Positions 56,804-64,000 of a stretch of 64,000 nucleotides of DNA are shown here, in pieces. The translations under genes were made by a program, and so were the position numbers. This DNA comes from Bradyrhizobium sp. JYMT SZCCT0180 (GTDB lineage: Bacteria; Pseudomonadota; Alphaproteobacteria; Rhizobiales; Xanthobacteraceae). The notes below the pieces were generated by a model. It was given only the letters and a program-made list of their open reading frames with translations, did not search any database and was not told the DNA's origin. The first letter of the stretch is position 1, and each line of letters begins with the position of its first letter. The stretch covers positions 1-64,000 of the forward strand of contig NZ_JAFCLZ010000001.1 of the NCBI RefSeq assembly GCF_018130165.1, given 5' to 3'.

Positions 56804-57580
56804 CTACGTCGCCCCTTCGTCCGGAATATTCAGCACCACACCACACGCCTTGCAGTGCACGGCATCGCTGTCATGGCGCTGCAGGCCGCAGGACGGGCAC
56901 GGAAAACGCACCTTGCTCGGAGACAGCAGCGCGCGGGCGAGATTGAAGAACAGCGTCACGCCGAAGATCATGATCACGACCGTAATCATGCGGCCGAGCG
57001 TTCCGCGCAGGGTGATGTCGCCGAAGCCGGTCGTGGTCAGCGCCGTGACGGTGAAATACAGCGCGTCGGCGTAATTCGTGATCTGGTCGTTGCGAAATTT
57101 CTGGGTCTCGTAGACGATCGCGGTCATCACGAAAATGAAGACCGCAAGGTTGGTGACGGCAAAGATCACTTCCTCGTTGCGCCGGAAGAACGAGCTGTCG
57201 CCGCGCAGCCGGGTCAGCATCTGAACCTCGCGCAGCAGCCGCAGGGTGCGCAGGATGCGTAAGAATCCGCCGGCTTCTCCCGCCAGCGGGGCAAGGAACG
57301 AGGCGATCGCGATCAGGTCGGTCCAGGTCGAAATGCGGGTAAATGCCCGCAACGGACGACGGTTAATGAACAGGCGCGCGGCGAAATCGGCCAGGATCAC
57401 CACGCCGAACAATATGTCGAACGTTTCAACGACCTCGTTGGAGGGCAGAAACGACGTCGCGACGATGAACAGCACGGTCACGATATCGAACGCCAGCAGC
57501 GCGTAGCGAAAGCGGACGCCGGTTGGCGTGTCGCCTTCGTAAAGCTCGCGAATGCTTCTTTTGAGGGAGCCGAGGGTCAT
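56804..57580 (-). CDS. Voltage-gated-type ion channel with C-terminal zinc ribbon
   Basis: This 258-residue protein has six hydrophobic segments. S4 is FLRILRTLRLLREV with regularly spaced Arg, and the pore reads YFTVTALTTTGFGDITLRG, with GFGD in place of the usual GYGD. After the last helix comes a zinc ribbon, CPSCGLQRHDSDAVHCKACG (four Cys in CxxC pairs). That ribbon is not usual in bacterial Kv channels. It probably conducts K+, with the ribbon as a possible regulatory or assembly domain. The gene stands alone. Confidence 0.86.
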   Translation of the reverse strand: MTLGSLKRSIRELYEGDTPTGVRFRYALLAFDIVTVLFIVATSFLPSNEVVETFDILFGVVILADFAARLFINRRPLRAFTRISTWTDLIAIASFLAPLAGEAGGFLRILRTLRLLREVQMLTRLRGDSSFFRRNEEVIFAVTNLAVFIFVMTAIVYETQKFRNDQITNYADALYFTVTALTTTGFGDITLRGTLGRMITVVIMIFGVTLFFNLARALLSPSKVRFPCPSCGLQRHDSDAVHCKACGVVLNIPDEGAT

Positions 57581-57643
57581 GACCGCATGTTCACAGGTTT
57601 GCCTGCATCATTGCAAGCTATGAACGGCGCCACGCCGCTAACA

Positions 57644-58924
57644 TCAGGCCGCCGCCCGCGCGCGCATTTCGTCGCTGGGCTTGACGTCCCGCGAGCGGCT
57701 GTAGATCGCAACGGCCAGGATCAGCACCACGGTGAGCACGCCGAACAGGGCGCGGTAGGCGGTCTCGGAGCGGGCGCCATCGGCGAGAGGCTCGAACCCG
57801 CCGACGATGAGGCCCGACAAGGTCTGCATGCAGGCGACGCCCAGCATCACGGCGGTGTTGATGGTCGCAATGCCGCGCCCGATCAGCCGGTCCGGGAAGA
57901 TGCCGCGGCCATGCGTCATCACCATGGTGCTGGAGGCGCTGAAGAAACCGATGGCGACGATGGCGCCGACGGGCACCCAGACGGGCGGGCGGGAAGCGAG
58001 CGCCAGCGTCGCAAGCATGGATATGGTCACCATGGTGCCGCCGATGGCGATCCATTTGCGCGTGTCGAGCACGCGGTCGAGGGGGCCGAAGGCGACGATG
58101 CCAAGCTGGTAGGTGATCACGGCTGCCAGCAGCACGTTGCCGGCCTCGATCGGGCTCATGCCATACACCTCGCGCAGGAACGAACCACCCCACAAGCCCT
58201 GAACGGTGAAGGTGCAGGCATAGTTGCAGAAATTCATCGCCAGGATCGGCCGGAGGCGCGGGTTGCCCAGCACCTCGATCAGGCCTTGCAGCATCTGGCG
58301 TGGCGGCTCCGGGGTACGGTCGAGAAACGGATGGCCGGGCGGCGCGTCGCGCACCACCAGCCACACGGCGATGGTGGCGAGCGCGATGAAGACGACGACG
58401 GCGCCGAACACGGCGCGCCAGCCGACGGCCCCCGAGGCCCATGCCAGCGGCGTGGTGGCGAAGAGATTGCCGAGCAGTCCGATCGACAGCACCATGGCGG
58501 TGAGCGTGGAAAAACGATCCGGTGGAAACCAGCGCGAGATCACCACCATGCTGCCGATCAGCATGACGCCGAAGCCGGCGCCCATCAGGACGCGGCCGGT
58601 GAGCAGAACCGGCCAGCTCGGCGCCAGCGTAAAGATCGCGGCGCCTGTCGTGGCGAGGATCAGCATGCTGGCTACGGTGCGCCGCGGGCCGAAATGGTCG
58701 AACAGAAGGCCGCAGGGGATCTGCATCGCGGCGAAGCCGAAGAAGAATGCGCCGGTCAGCGCGCCCAACGCTTCCGGTCCGATGGCGAGGTCGCGCATCA
58801 GGTCGAGGCCGATGGTGACATTGGCGGCGCGGAAGAAATGACTGGCGACATAGGCCATGGCCAAGGTCGCGACGATGATCAGGCCCCGGCGGTGGGCAAA
58901 AGGGCGCCGCAACGCGGAGCTCAT
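57644..58924 (-). CDS. MFS transporter
   Basis: This 426-residue protein has about twelve hydrophobic segments. Motif A is PCGLLFDHFGPRRTVASM near residues 55-72, shortened from the consensus. GRVLMGAGFGVMLIGSMVVISRWFPPDRFS is a typical segment 4-5 loop (quoted as VISRWFPPDRFS). Its layout resembles anion or organic-acid transporters of the family, but no substrate is evident. I set the ATG at 58924; an earlier in-frame start would add 18 residues. It is divergent from a TctC gene. Confidence 0.87.
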   Translation of the reverse strand: MSSALRRPFAHRRGLIIVATLAMAYVASHFFRAANVTIGLDLMRDLAIGPEALGALTGAFFFGFAAMQIPCGLLFDHFGPRRTVASMLILATTGAAIFTLAPSWPVLLTGRVLMGAGFGVMLIGSMVVISRWFPPDRFSTLTAMVLSIGLLGNLFATTPLAWASGAVGWRAVFGAVVVFIALATIAVWLVVRDAPPGHPFLDRTPEPPRQMLQGLIEVLGNPRLRPILAMNFCNYACTFTVQGLWGGSFLREVYGMSPIEAGNVLLAAVITYQLGIVAFGPLDRVLDTRKWIAIGGTMVTISMLATLALASRPPVWVPVGAIVAIGFFSASSTMVMTHGRGIFPDRLIGRGIATINTAVMLGVACMQTLSGLIVGGFEPLADGARSETAYRALFGVLTVVLILAVAIYSRSRDVKPSDEMRARAAA

Positions 58925-59115
58925 CGACTGGGGGGTATCCCTCTTGTTGTTTGTTGCCTGGCAGGCGCTTCCAATCACCGAGCCTATGCGGCCTTGGCAG
59001 GCAGTTCAAGGTCAGGCCGATGGTTGGCCGTCATCCACGGCTCCGCGCCGGGCTTGCGGTGAAATGAGGCCACCCATAAGAACGTGGATCGACATCGCTG
59101 GAGGGAGGCAATCTG

Positions 59116-60117
59116 GTGCTTAGGCTCTCACATCGTCGCAATGTCATGAAGGCCACCCTTGCATCAGCCATCGCCTTCGCAGGCCCGCTGGTGGCAAGCG
59201 CGGTCGTGCATGCCGCCGAGTTTCCAGCGCGCAGCATCACGCTCATTGTCCCCTACCCGGCCGGCGGCGGCGTCGACGCCATGGCACGCGTGGTGGCGCA
59301 AAAACTGTCGGACGCGTTCCGCCAGACCGTGACGGTCGACAACCGCGGCGGTGGCGGAGGAACCATCGGTACCCGCGCCGTGGCGCGCGCCGCGCCTGAT
59401 GGCTACACGCTGCTGCTGGGCCACACCGGCACCCTCTCCATCAACCCCAGCCTCTACACCAAGCTCGGCATGGACCCGCGCAAGGATTTTGCGCCGATCG
59501 GTCTCGTCGCGTCGATGCCGGTTGCCCTGCTCGCGCACCCGTCGTTCTCAGCCAAGACGGTTGCTGAAACGATCGCGCTCGCAAAAAAGGAGCCGGGCAA
59601 ACTCAATATCGGCACATCGCCGGTCGGCACCGGCGGCTACATGTGCGCGGAACTGTTCAAGGCCGAATCCGGTATCGATGCCGCGATCATTCCCTACAAG
59701 GGCACTGCGCCCGTCATGAACGACCTGCTCGGCGGCCATGTGCCTGTCGCGTTCGGCGTGCTGCCGCCGGCGCTCGGCAATATCGCAGCCGGCCAGTTGC
59801 GCGCCATCGCCGTCACCAGCAAGGCGCGCTTCTCGCTACTACCTGACGTGCCGACATTCGACGAGTCGGGGATGCCTGGCTTCGAAGCCGTGCTGCATTA
59901 CGGGCTGCTCGCGCCGTCAGGCACGCCGCCTGAGATCGTCGAACTCCTCAGCGCCGAGCTGCGCAAACTTGTCAGCGATCCGGAGGTGCAGAAACGCATC
60001 CGCCTCGAAGGCGGCGATCCCCTGGCCTCGACGCCGGCCGAATACGCCGACGACATCGACAAGGAAGAGAAGAAGTGGAGCAAGCTCGTTCACCAGCTCG
60101 GGCTGAAGGTGGAGTAG
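59116..60117 (+). CDS. TctC-type periplasmic binding protein
   Basis: This 333-residue protein has a signal peptide (ATLASAIAFAGPLVASAVVHA), then FPARSITLIVPYPAGGGVDA, VDNRGGGGGTIGTRAVARA, and IGTSPVGTGGYMCAELF with IPYKGTAPVMNDLLGG. These are the standard TctC/Bug motifs. It starts with GTG after GGAGGGAGG. The TctA and TctB membrane proteins are absent. Its divergent neighbour is an MFS transporter. Confidence 0.9.
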   Translation: MLRLSHRRNVMKATLASAIAFAGPLVASAVVHAAEFPARSITLIVPYPAGGGVDAMARVVAQKLSDAFRQTVTVDNRGGGGGTIGTRAVARAAPDGYTLLLGHTGTLSINPSLYTKLGMDPRKDFAPIGLVASMPVALLAHPSFSAKTVAETIALAKKEPGKLNIGTSPVGTGGYMCAELFKAESGIDAAIIPYKGTAPVMNDLLGGHVPVAFGVLPPALGNIAAGQLRAIAVTSKARFSLLPDVPTFDESGMPGFEAVLHYGLLAPSGTPPEIVELLSAELRKLVSDPEVQKRIRLEGGDPLASTPAEYADDIDKEEKKWSKLVHQLGLKVE

Positions 60118-60168
60118 CGGCGGGCTCTGGAGCGGGATGAGCTTAGGGCAGCAACCGCGAAGGAAGTG

Positions 60169-60296
60169 CGCTCCCTCTCCCGCTCTTGCGGGGGAGGGTT
60201 GGGGTGGGGGCTCTCTCCGCGAGTCATCGTGTGGAGAGAGCCCCCACCCGGCGCTTCGCGCCGACCTCCCCCGCAAGCGGGAGAGGTGCAGCGAGC
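60169..60296. repeat. Long palindromic repeat, CTCCCGCTTGCGGG family, copy 2
   Basis: It runs from CGCTCCCTCTCCCGCTCTTG to CCCCGCAAGCGGGAGAGGTG, with a GTGGGGGCTCTCTCC and GGAGAGAGCCCCCAC inner pair. It lies between the convergent TctC and metallo-hydrolase genes and is in the opposite order to the copy at 47529-47660. Confidence 0.88.
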
Positions 60297-60326
60297 CCGA
60301 CGCTAGACCGTCTCACCGACCACCCA

Positions 60327-61319
60327 TCAAATATTGGGATTCCACATCACCGGAATCTCCCGATAACCGCTGCCGACTTTCTCGACATGCGCCAGCGACG
60401 GGAACGGGTAGTGAAAGCCCTGCACCCGCATCTTGTCGGCCGCCAGCATGTCGTAAACCTTGCGGCGGGTCGCTTCCGCCATCGCCGGGTCCTGATCGTA
60501 GAAGACGTGCCAGTCGGGATGCCGGACGAACAGGAACGGCACGTGGGTGACATCGGATTGCACGTAGACGGAATCCGAGCCTGAAGCGATCACGAACGAG
60601 CTATGGCCGGGCGAGTGCCCGGGCGTACCCTGCGCGGTGACGCCGGGAATCACTTCCTTGCCTCCCTCATAGGTTCTCACACGCTTCAAAGCCTCCGGTG
60701 TGAAGACCCGCCGCGCATTCTTGAAGACGCCCTCGATACGGCCCTTGGGGGCGCGACTCATTTCGCCGTCGTCCATCCAGTACTGGTGCTCCCTGGCGGG
60801 CACCAGGATCTCGGCGTTCGGATAGGTCAGTGAATTGTCGTCCATCAGGAGGCCGTTCACGTGGTCGCCGTGATAGTGCGAGATGATCACGACGTCGACA
60901 GCGTTGCGGTCGATGCCCGCGGCCGCAAGGTTGGTCACGAACTGGCCGGCGGTGCCATTGCTCTTCTTGTAATTGCTCTCGCCGGTGCCGGTATCGATGA
61001 TGGCCAGCTTCGATCCGGTGTTGATGGCGATCGGGTTGTACGGCGTGGTCATGTCCTTTTCCATGAAGACCTCGGCGAGCGCGGCGTTCACCACATCCTT
61101 CTTGATGTTGGTGACGTGATCCTCCGCCATCTTGAAGCGGTTGACGCCGTCGGTCGCCACCGTCACCTCGATGCTGCCGATCTTGTAGCGGTACCAGCCG
61201 GCGGTCTGCTTGCCCGCTGGCGGCGTGGCGGCGCGAACTGGCTGATTGAACGGCAGGCTCGTGGCTGCTGCCGCGCCTGCGGCAGCCGACAACAGATCGC
61301 GGCGCGTGAAAGCCGTCAT
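60327..61319 (-). CDS. Tat-exported metallo-beta-lactamase-fold hydrolase
   Basis: This 330-residue protein has a twin-arginine signal (FTRRDLLSAAAGAAAATSL). The metallo-beta-lactamase fold follows, with the metal motif VVIISHYHGDHVNGLLMDD (HxHxDH) at about 148-153, and further ligands in GHSPGHSSFVI and the final HYPFPSLAHVE region. IIDTGTGESNYKKSNG is a typical opening strand. Two metal ions are expected. Members of this group include lactonases and other hydrolases; the substrate is unknown. It is divergent from the double-glycine peptide gene. Confidence 0.9.
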   Translation of the reverse strand: MTAFTRRDLLSAAAGAAAATSLPFNQPVRAATPPAGKQTAGWYRYKIGSIEVTVATDGVNRFKMAEDHVTNIKKDVVNAALAEVFMEKDMTTPYNPIAINTGSKLAIIDTGTGESNYKKSNGTAGQFVTNLAAAGIDRNAVDVVIISHYHGDHVNGLLMDDNSLTYPNAEILVPAREHQYWMDDGEMSRAPKGRIEGVFKNARRVFTPEALKRVRTYEGGKEVIPGVTAQGTPGHSPGHSSFVIASGSDSVYVQSDVTHVPFLFVRHPDWHVFYDQDPAMAEATRRKVYDMLAADKMRVQGFHYPFPSLAHVEKVGSGYREIPVMWNPNI

Positions 61320-61582
61320 TGGCGTCTCCCCTCAATTATTTATCCCGGGATTTGGCTCCCGAATTGGCGTGAATACTCCTGATTTTTGGGACCTTCCGCA
61401 AGCCGAAGCCGGAGCGAAATCTTCGAAGCCGGCCGGTGCGGGAGCTACCCGGCCCCGCATTTCCTCGCCCGCCCCCGCCTGTCACCTGGGGAACAGCGCA
61501 CCGGCGCGGCAGCAGGCATTGTTCTCCTCACCGGACAGCGGACGCGATGGTCGCGCCGCCCGGAGCAAAGGGAGATACTGCG

Positions 61583-61753
61583 ATGAATACCAGGATCAGG
61601 AATGCCGGTACCCTCGACACGCGCGCACTTGCCGACCACGAACTCGAAGCCGTCACCGGCGGCAAGGCCACCTACTACCAAATGGGCGGCCATTGGTACA
61701 TTGTCGGCCACAACAAGTACGGCCAGTCCACCGGTGTGACCCGGGTTACCTGA
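61583..61753 (+). CDS. Small double-glycine-leader peptide (bacteriocin/RiPP-like)
   Basis: This 56-residue peptide starts with ATG after GGAG. Residues 16-27 read LADHELEAVTGG, which fits the double-glycine leader of peptides processed and exported by C39-peptidase ABC transporters. Cleavage after Gly27 would release a 29-residue core rich in Gly, Tyr and His with no Cys (KATYYQMGGHWYIVG opens it). No transporter or modifying enzyme is nearby. A hairpin terminator follows the stop. It could be a bacteriocin precursor, a signalling peptide, or a small protein with a chance match. Confidence 0.6.
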   Translation: MNTRIRNAGTLDTRALADHELEAVTGGKATYYQMGGHWYIVGHNKYGQSTGVTRVT

Positions 61754-61790
61754 TGGACCCTGCCGGATCTGCAAAGCAAACCGGCAATGC

Positions 61791-61820
61791 AAAGGGCGGC
61801 CGCAAGGTCGCCCTTTCTTC
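61791..61820. terminator. Intrinsic terminator after the peptide gene
   Basis: The stem AAAGGGCGGCC pairs with GGTCGCCCTTT around GCAA, with one mismatch, followed by TTTC. It lies between the peptide gene and the convergent dehydrogenase gene. Confidence 0.8.
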
Positions 61821-61848
61821 GTTTCGGATCGCTGCGACGGATAGCGCG

Positions 61849-62925
61849 TCAGTCGTTGGCGCCGTGGATGGAGGCGACGACCGCGGCCGTGACCTCGTTG
61901 GTCCTCGCCTTGCCGCCGAGGTCCGGCGTGTGAAAGCGGGGATCGGCCGTGACACGCTCGACCGCCTGCATCAACCGCGTCGCAGCCGCTGGCTCGCCGA
62001 GATGCTCCAGCATCATCACCGATGACCAGAACGTCCCGACGGGATTGGCGATGCCTTTGCCGATGATGTCGAAGGCCGAGCCGTGTATAGGCTCGAACAT
62101 CGAGGGATAGGTCCGCTCCGGATTGAGGTTCGCGGTCGGCGCGATGCCGAGCGAGCCGGCGAGCGCGGCCGCGAGATCCGACAGCACGTCGGCGTGCAAA
62201 TTGGTGGCCACCACGGTATCGATCGTCTCCGGCTTCATGACCATGCGCATGGTCATCGCATCGACCAGCATCTTGTCCCAGGTCACGTCCTTGAACTCGG
62301 CCGCGATCTCGGTCGCGATCTCGTCCCACATCACCATGGCGTGGCGCTGGGCGTTGGATTTGGTCACGACGGTGAGCAGCTTGCGCGGCCGCGACTGTGC
62401 GAGCTTGAAGGCGAAGCGCATGATGCGCTCGACGCCGGACCGGGTCAGGATCGAGACGTCGGTTGCGACTTCGAGCGGCAAGCCCTTGTGGACGCGGCCG
62501 CCGACGCCGGCATATTCGCCTTCCGAGTTTTCGCGGACGATCACCCAGTCGAGCTCCTTGCCGTGCACGTTGCGCAGCGGGCTGGTGATGCCGGGCAGGA
62601 TCCGCGTCGGGCGGACGTTGGCGTATTGATCGAACGGCTGGCAGATGGCGAGCCGCAGGCCCCACAGCGTGATGTGATCAGGCACATCGGGCGCGCCGGC
62701 CGAGCCGAACAGGATCGCGTCGTGATTCCTGATCTGGTCGCGGCCATCCTCCGGCATCATGATGCCGTGCTTCTTGTAGTACTCAGATCCCCAGTCGAAA
62801 TGATCGACCTTGAACTTGAAGTTGCCGTCGCGCTGGGCCAGCGCGTGCAGCACCTCGACACCTGCGGCAATGACTTCGGTGCCGATCCCGTCGCCCGGGA
62901 TGGCTGCTATGGCGTACGTCTTCAT
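61849..62925 (-). CDS. Tartrate dehydrogenase/isopropylmalate-dehydrogenase-type decarboxylase
   Basis: This 358-residue protein is a beta-decarboxylating dehydrogenase of the isocitrate/isopropylmalate family. It starts YAIAAIPGDGIGTEVIAAG and has WVIVRENSEGEYAGVGGRVH, the Tyr-less TVVTKSNAQRHAMVMWD (catalytic Lys), VDAMTMRMVMKPE with the metal Asp later in NLHADVLSDLAAALAGSLG, and PIHGSAFDIIGKGIANPVG. The ENSEGEYAG and VDAMTMRMV runs fit tartrate/malate dehydrogenases better than LeuB. It is followed upstream on the same strand by a TctC protein, so uptake and oxidation of a C4 hydroxy-acid is likely but not proven. Confidence 0.88.
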   Translation of the reverse strand: MKTYAIAAIPGDGIGTEVIAAGVEVLHALAQRDGNFKFKVDHFDWGSEYYKKHGIMMPEDGRDQIRNHDAILFGSAGAPDVPDHITLWGLRLAICQPFDQYANVRPTRILPGITSPLRNVHGKELDWVIVRENSEGEYAGVGGRVHKGLPLEVATDVSILTRSGVERIMRFAFKLAQSRPRKLLTVVTKSNAQRHAMVMWDEIATEIAAEFKDVTWDKMLVDAMTMRMVMKPETIDTVVATNLHADVLSDLAAALAGSLGIAPTANLNPERTYPSMFEPIHGSAFDIIGKGIANPVGTFWSSVMMLEHLGEPAAATRLMQAVERVTADPRFHTPDLGGKARTNEVTAAVVASIHGAND

Positions 62926-62991
62926 CGATTGGTCTCCGGATTGCGAATGTCGTTGTCAGCTTTGGGTGACCGCACGCTTGCGGCGGCGGGT

Positions 62992-63981
62992 TCAATTTCC
63001 TTTGGCACCTGCAGCCTTGATCACGGCACCCCAGCGCGGCACTTCGGCTGTCAGATGCGCCTTGAGCGCCGCCGGCGTCGCCAGCTCCGCCGCGACCGGC
63101 TCGGTGCCGAGATTGGCAAACCGCTCGATCACCTTGGGGTCTTTCAGCGCGGCCTGAAGGGCTGCCACGAGCTTGTCGGTGGCGTCTTTGGGCAATCCCT
63201 TCGGGGCCCACAAGGCGTGCCAGGCCGAGGCCTCGAAACCCTTGACGGCGCCACTATCGAGCGTCGGCAGGTCGGGCAATGACGAGACCTTGGCTTTGGT
63301 CGTGACCGCAAAGCCCTTGATCTTGCCTTCCTTGATCTGGTTGGTGGTGTTGGTGGTCTGGTCGCACATCACGTCGAACTGGCCGCTGAGCAGGTCGTTC
63401 ATGGCCGGCCCGGTGCCGCGATAGGGAATCCCGTTCATCTGCACGCCGAGCTCCTTCATCAGCATCAGCATGCAAAGATGCGAGGCGGAACCGATGCCGG
63501 CATGTCCGTAGACGGCCTTTTCGCCGCTCGCGCGAATCCACGCCACGTACTCGGTCACATTGTTGGCAGCAAGTGTCGGCTTCGACACCAGGGTCATCGG
63601 CACGTCGGTGATGCGGCCGAGGTGGTCGAAATCGTCGACGACATCATATTTGAGGGAGTCGTAGAGCGCGGGCGCGGTGGCGTGCGCGATGTGCCAGATC
63701 GCGAGCGTGTAACCGTCGGCGGCCGACTTCGACACGCGCGCCATGCCGAGCGTACCACCGGCGCCGCCGATATTTTCGACCAGGATGGTCTGGCCGAGGC
63801 TTCGGCCCATCGATTCCGCGATGAGGCGGGCCACGGTGTCGGTCGGCCCTCCGGCCGCCGCCGGAACGATGATGGTGATCGGTTTTGTCGGAAAGGCTGT
63901 CTGCCCGAAAGCGGGGTGTGACGCCCATAGCGACGCGGCCGCGAGGGCGCCGGAAAGGATCGTGCGACGATTGAACCGCAT
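62992..63981 (-). CDS. TctC-type periplasmic binding protein
   Basis: This 329-residue protein has an RR-type signal (RFNRRTILSGALAAASLWASHPAFG). Then come FPTKPITIIVPAAAGGPTDTV, VENIGGAGGTLGMARVSKS, and YGHAGIGSASHLCMLM with GIPYRGTGPAMNDLLSG. These are TctC/Bug motifs. It ends 66 bp before the dehydrogenase gene on the same strand, which suggests a two-gene operon for a dicarboxylate or tartrate-like ligand. TctA and TctB are not seen; sequence beyond the window could hold them. Confidence 0.9.
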   Translation of the reverse strand: MRFNRRTILSGALAAASLWASHPAFGQTAFPTKPITIIVPAAAGGPTDTVARLIAESMGRSLGQTILVENIGGAGGTLGMARVSKSAADGYTLAIWHIAHATAPALYDSLKYDVVDDFDHLGRITDVPMTLVSKPTLAANNVTEYVAWIRASGEKAVYGHAGIGSASHLCMLMLMKELGVQMNGIPYRGTGPAMNDLLSGQFDVMCDQTTNTTNQIKEGKIKGFAVTTKAKVSSLPDLPTLDSGAVKGFEASAWHALWAPKGLPKDATDKLVAALQAALKDPKVIERFANLGTEPVAAELATPAALKAHLTAEVPRWGAVIKAAGAKGN

Positions 63982-64000
63982 TGGGTCGCTCCCTGAAGAA

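Noticed and set aside
57587-59062. 491-residue open frame opposite the MFS gene
   Set aside because: It has a His/Ala/Glu-rich shadow composition; the MFS frame on the other strand has a proper membrane pattern.

Overview
The window looks like chromosomal DNA of an alphaproteobacterium of the Bradyrhizobium/Rhodopseudomonas group. The evidence is high GC, small marker families typical of that group (DUF2093, DUF4170, DUF6101, DUF2076), a split ATP phosphoribosyltransferase (hisZ-hisG), a CIRCE-controlled groESL operon, several stand-alone TctC-type binding proteins, and many dispersed palindromic intergenic repeats of kinds common in these genomes. No rRNA, tRNA, CRISPR array, transposase or phage gene was seen.

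Layout. 0.3-4 kb: an orphan GAF histidine kinase, a HAD phosphatase and a DUF4274-like protein. 4-10 kb: an amidohydrolase, purD, a three-gene operon (alpha/beta hydrolase, membrane protein, winged-helix regulator) with a two-copy palindromic operator, and xseA. 10-20 kb: a dienelactone-hydrolase-like protein lacking its nucleophile, DUF2093, an envelope operon read leftward (pmbA, cysQ, DUF4170, DUF374 acyltransferase, waaA, lpxK), DUF6101, and ubiA with a secreted protein. 20-32.5 kb: rsmE, hisZ-hisG, a GT2/ChbG pair, DUF2076, an L,D-transpeptidase, a lone cheZ, a lipoprotein, groES-groEL and a secreted protein. 32.7-36 kb: a CrtI-like FAD oxidoreductase followed by a GMC oxidoreductase.

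36-64 kb is more accessory. A lower-GC two-gene patch (a small secreted protein and an HNH-like protein) lies between repeat copies. After it come an MFS exporter, a TctC protein, a Ca2+/H+ antiporter overlapping a small K+ channel gene, an HME-type RND efflux pair, an amidase, a double-hotdog thioesterase and a dCMP-deaminase-like protein. Next are a FAD oxidoreductase divergent from an AraC regulator, and a Cache-adenylate cyclase whose stop overlaps the start of a UrtA-like periplasmic binding protein. The end holds a voltage-gated-type channel with a C-terminal zinc ribbon, an MFS transporter, TctC proteins, a Tat-exported metallo-hydrolase, a 56-residue double-glycine-leader peptide and a tartrate/isopropylmalate-type dehydrogenase.

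The best candidates for something new are the cyclase/binding-protein pair, the double-glycine peptide, the tandem-operator operon and the hairpin between groES and groEL. None of these could be checked against a database here; family names rest on recognised motifs.
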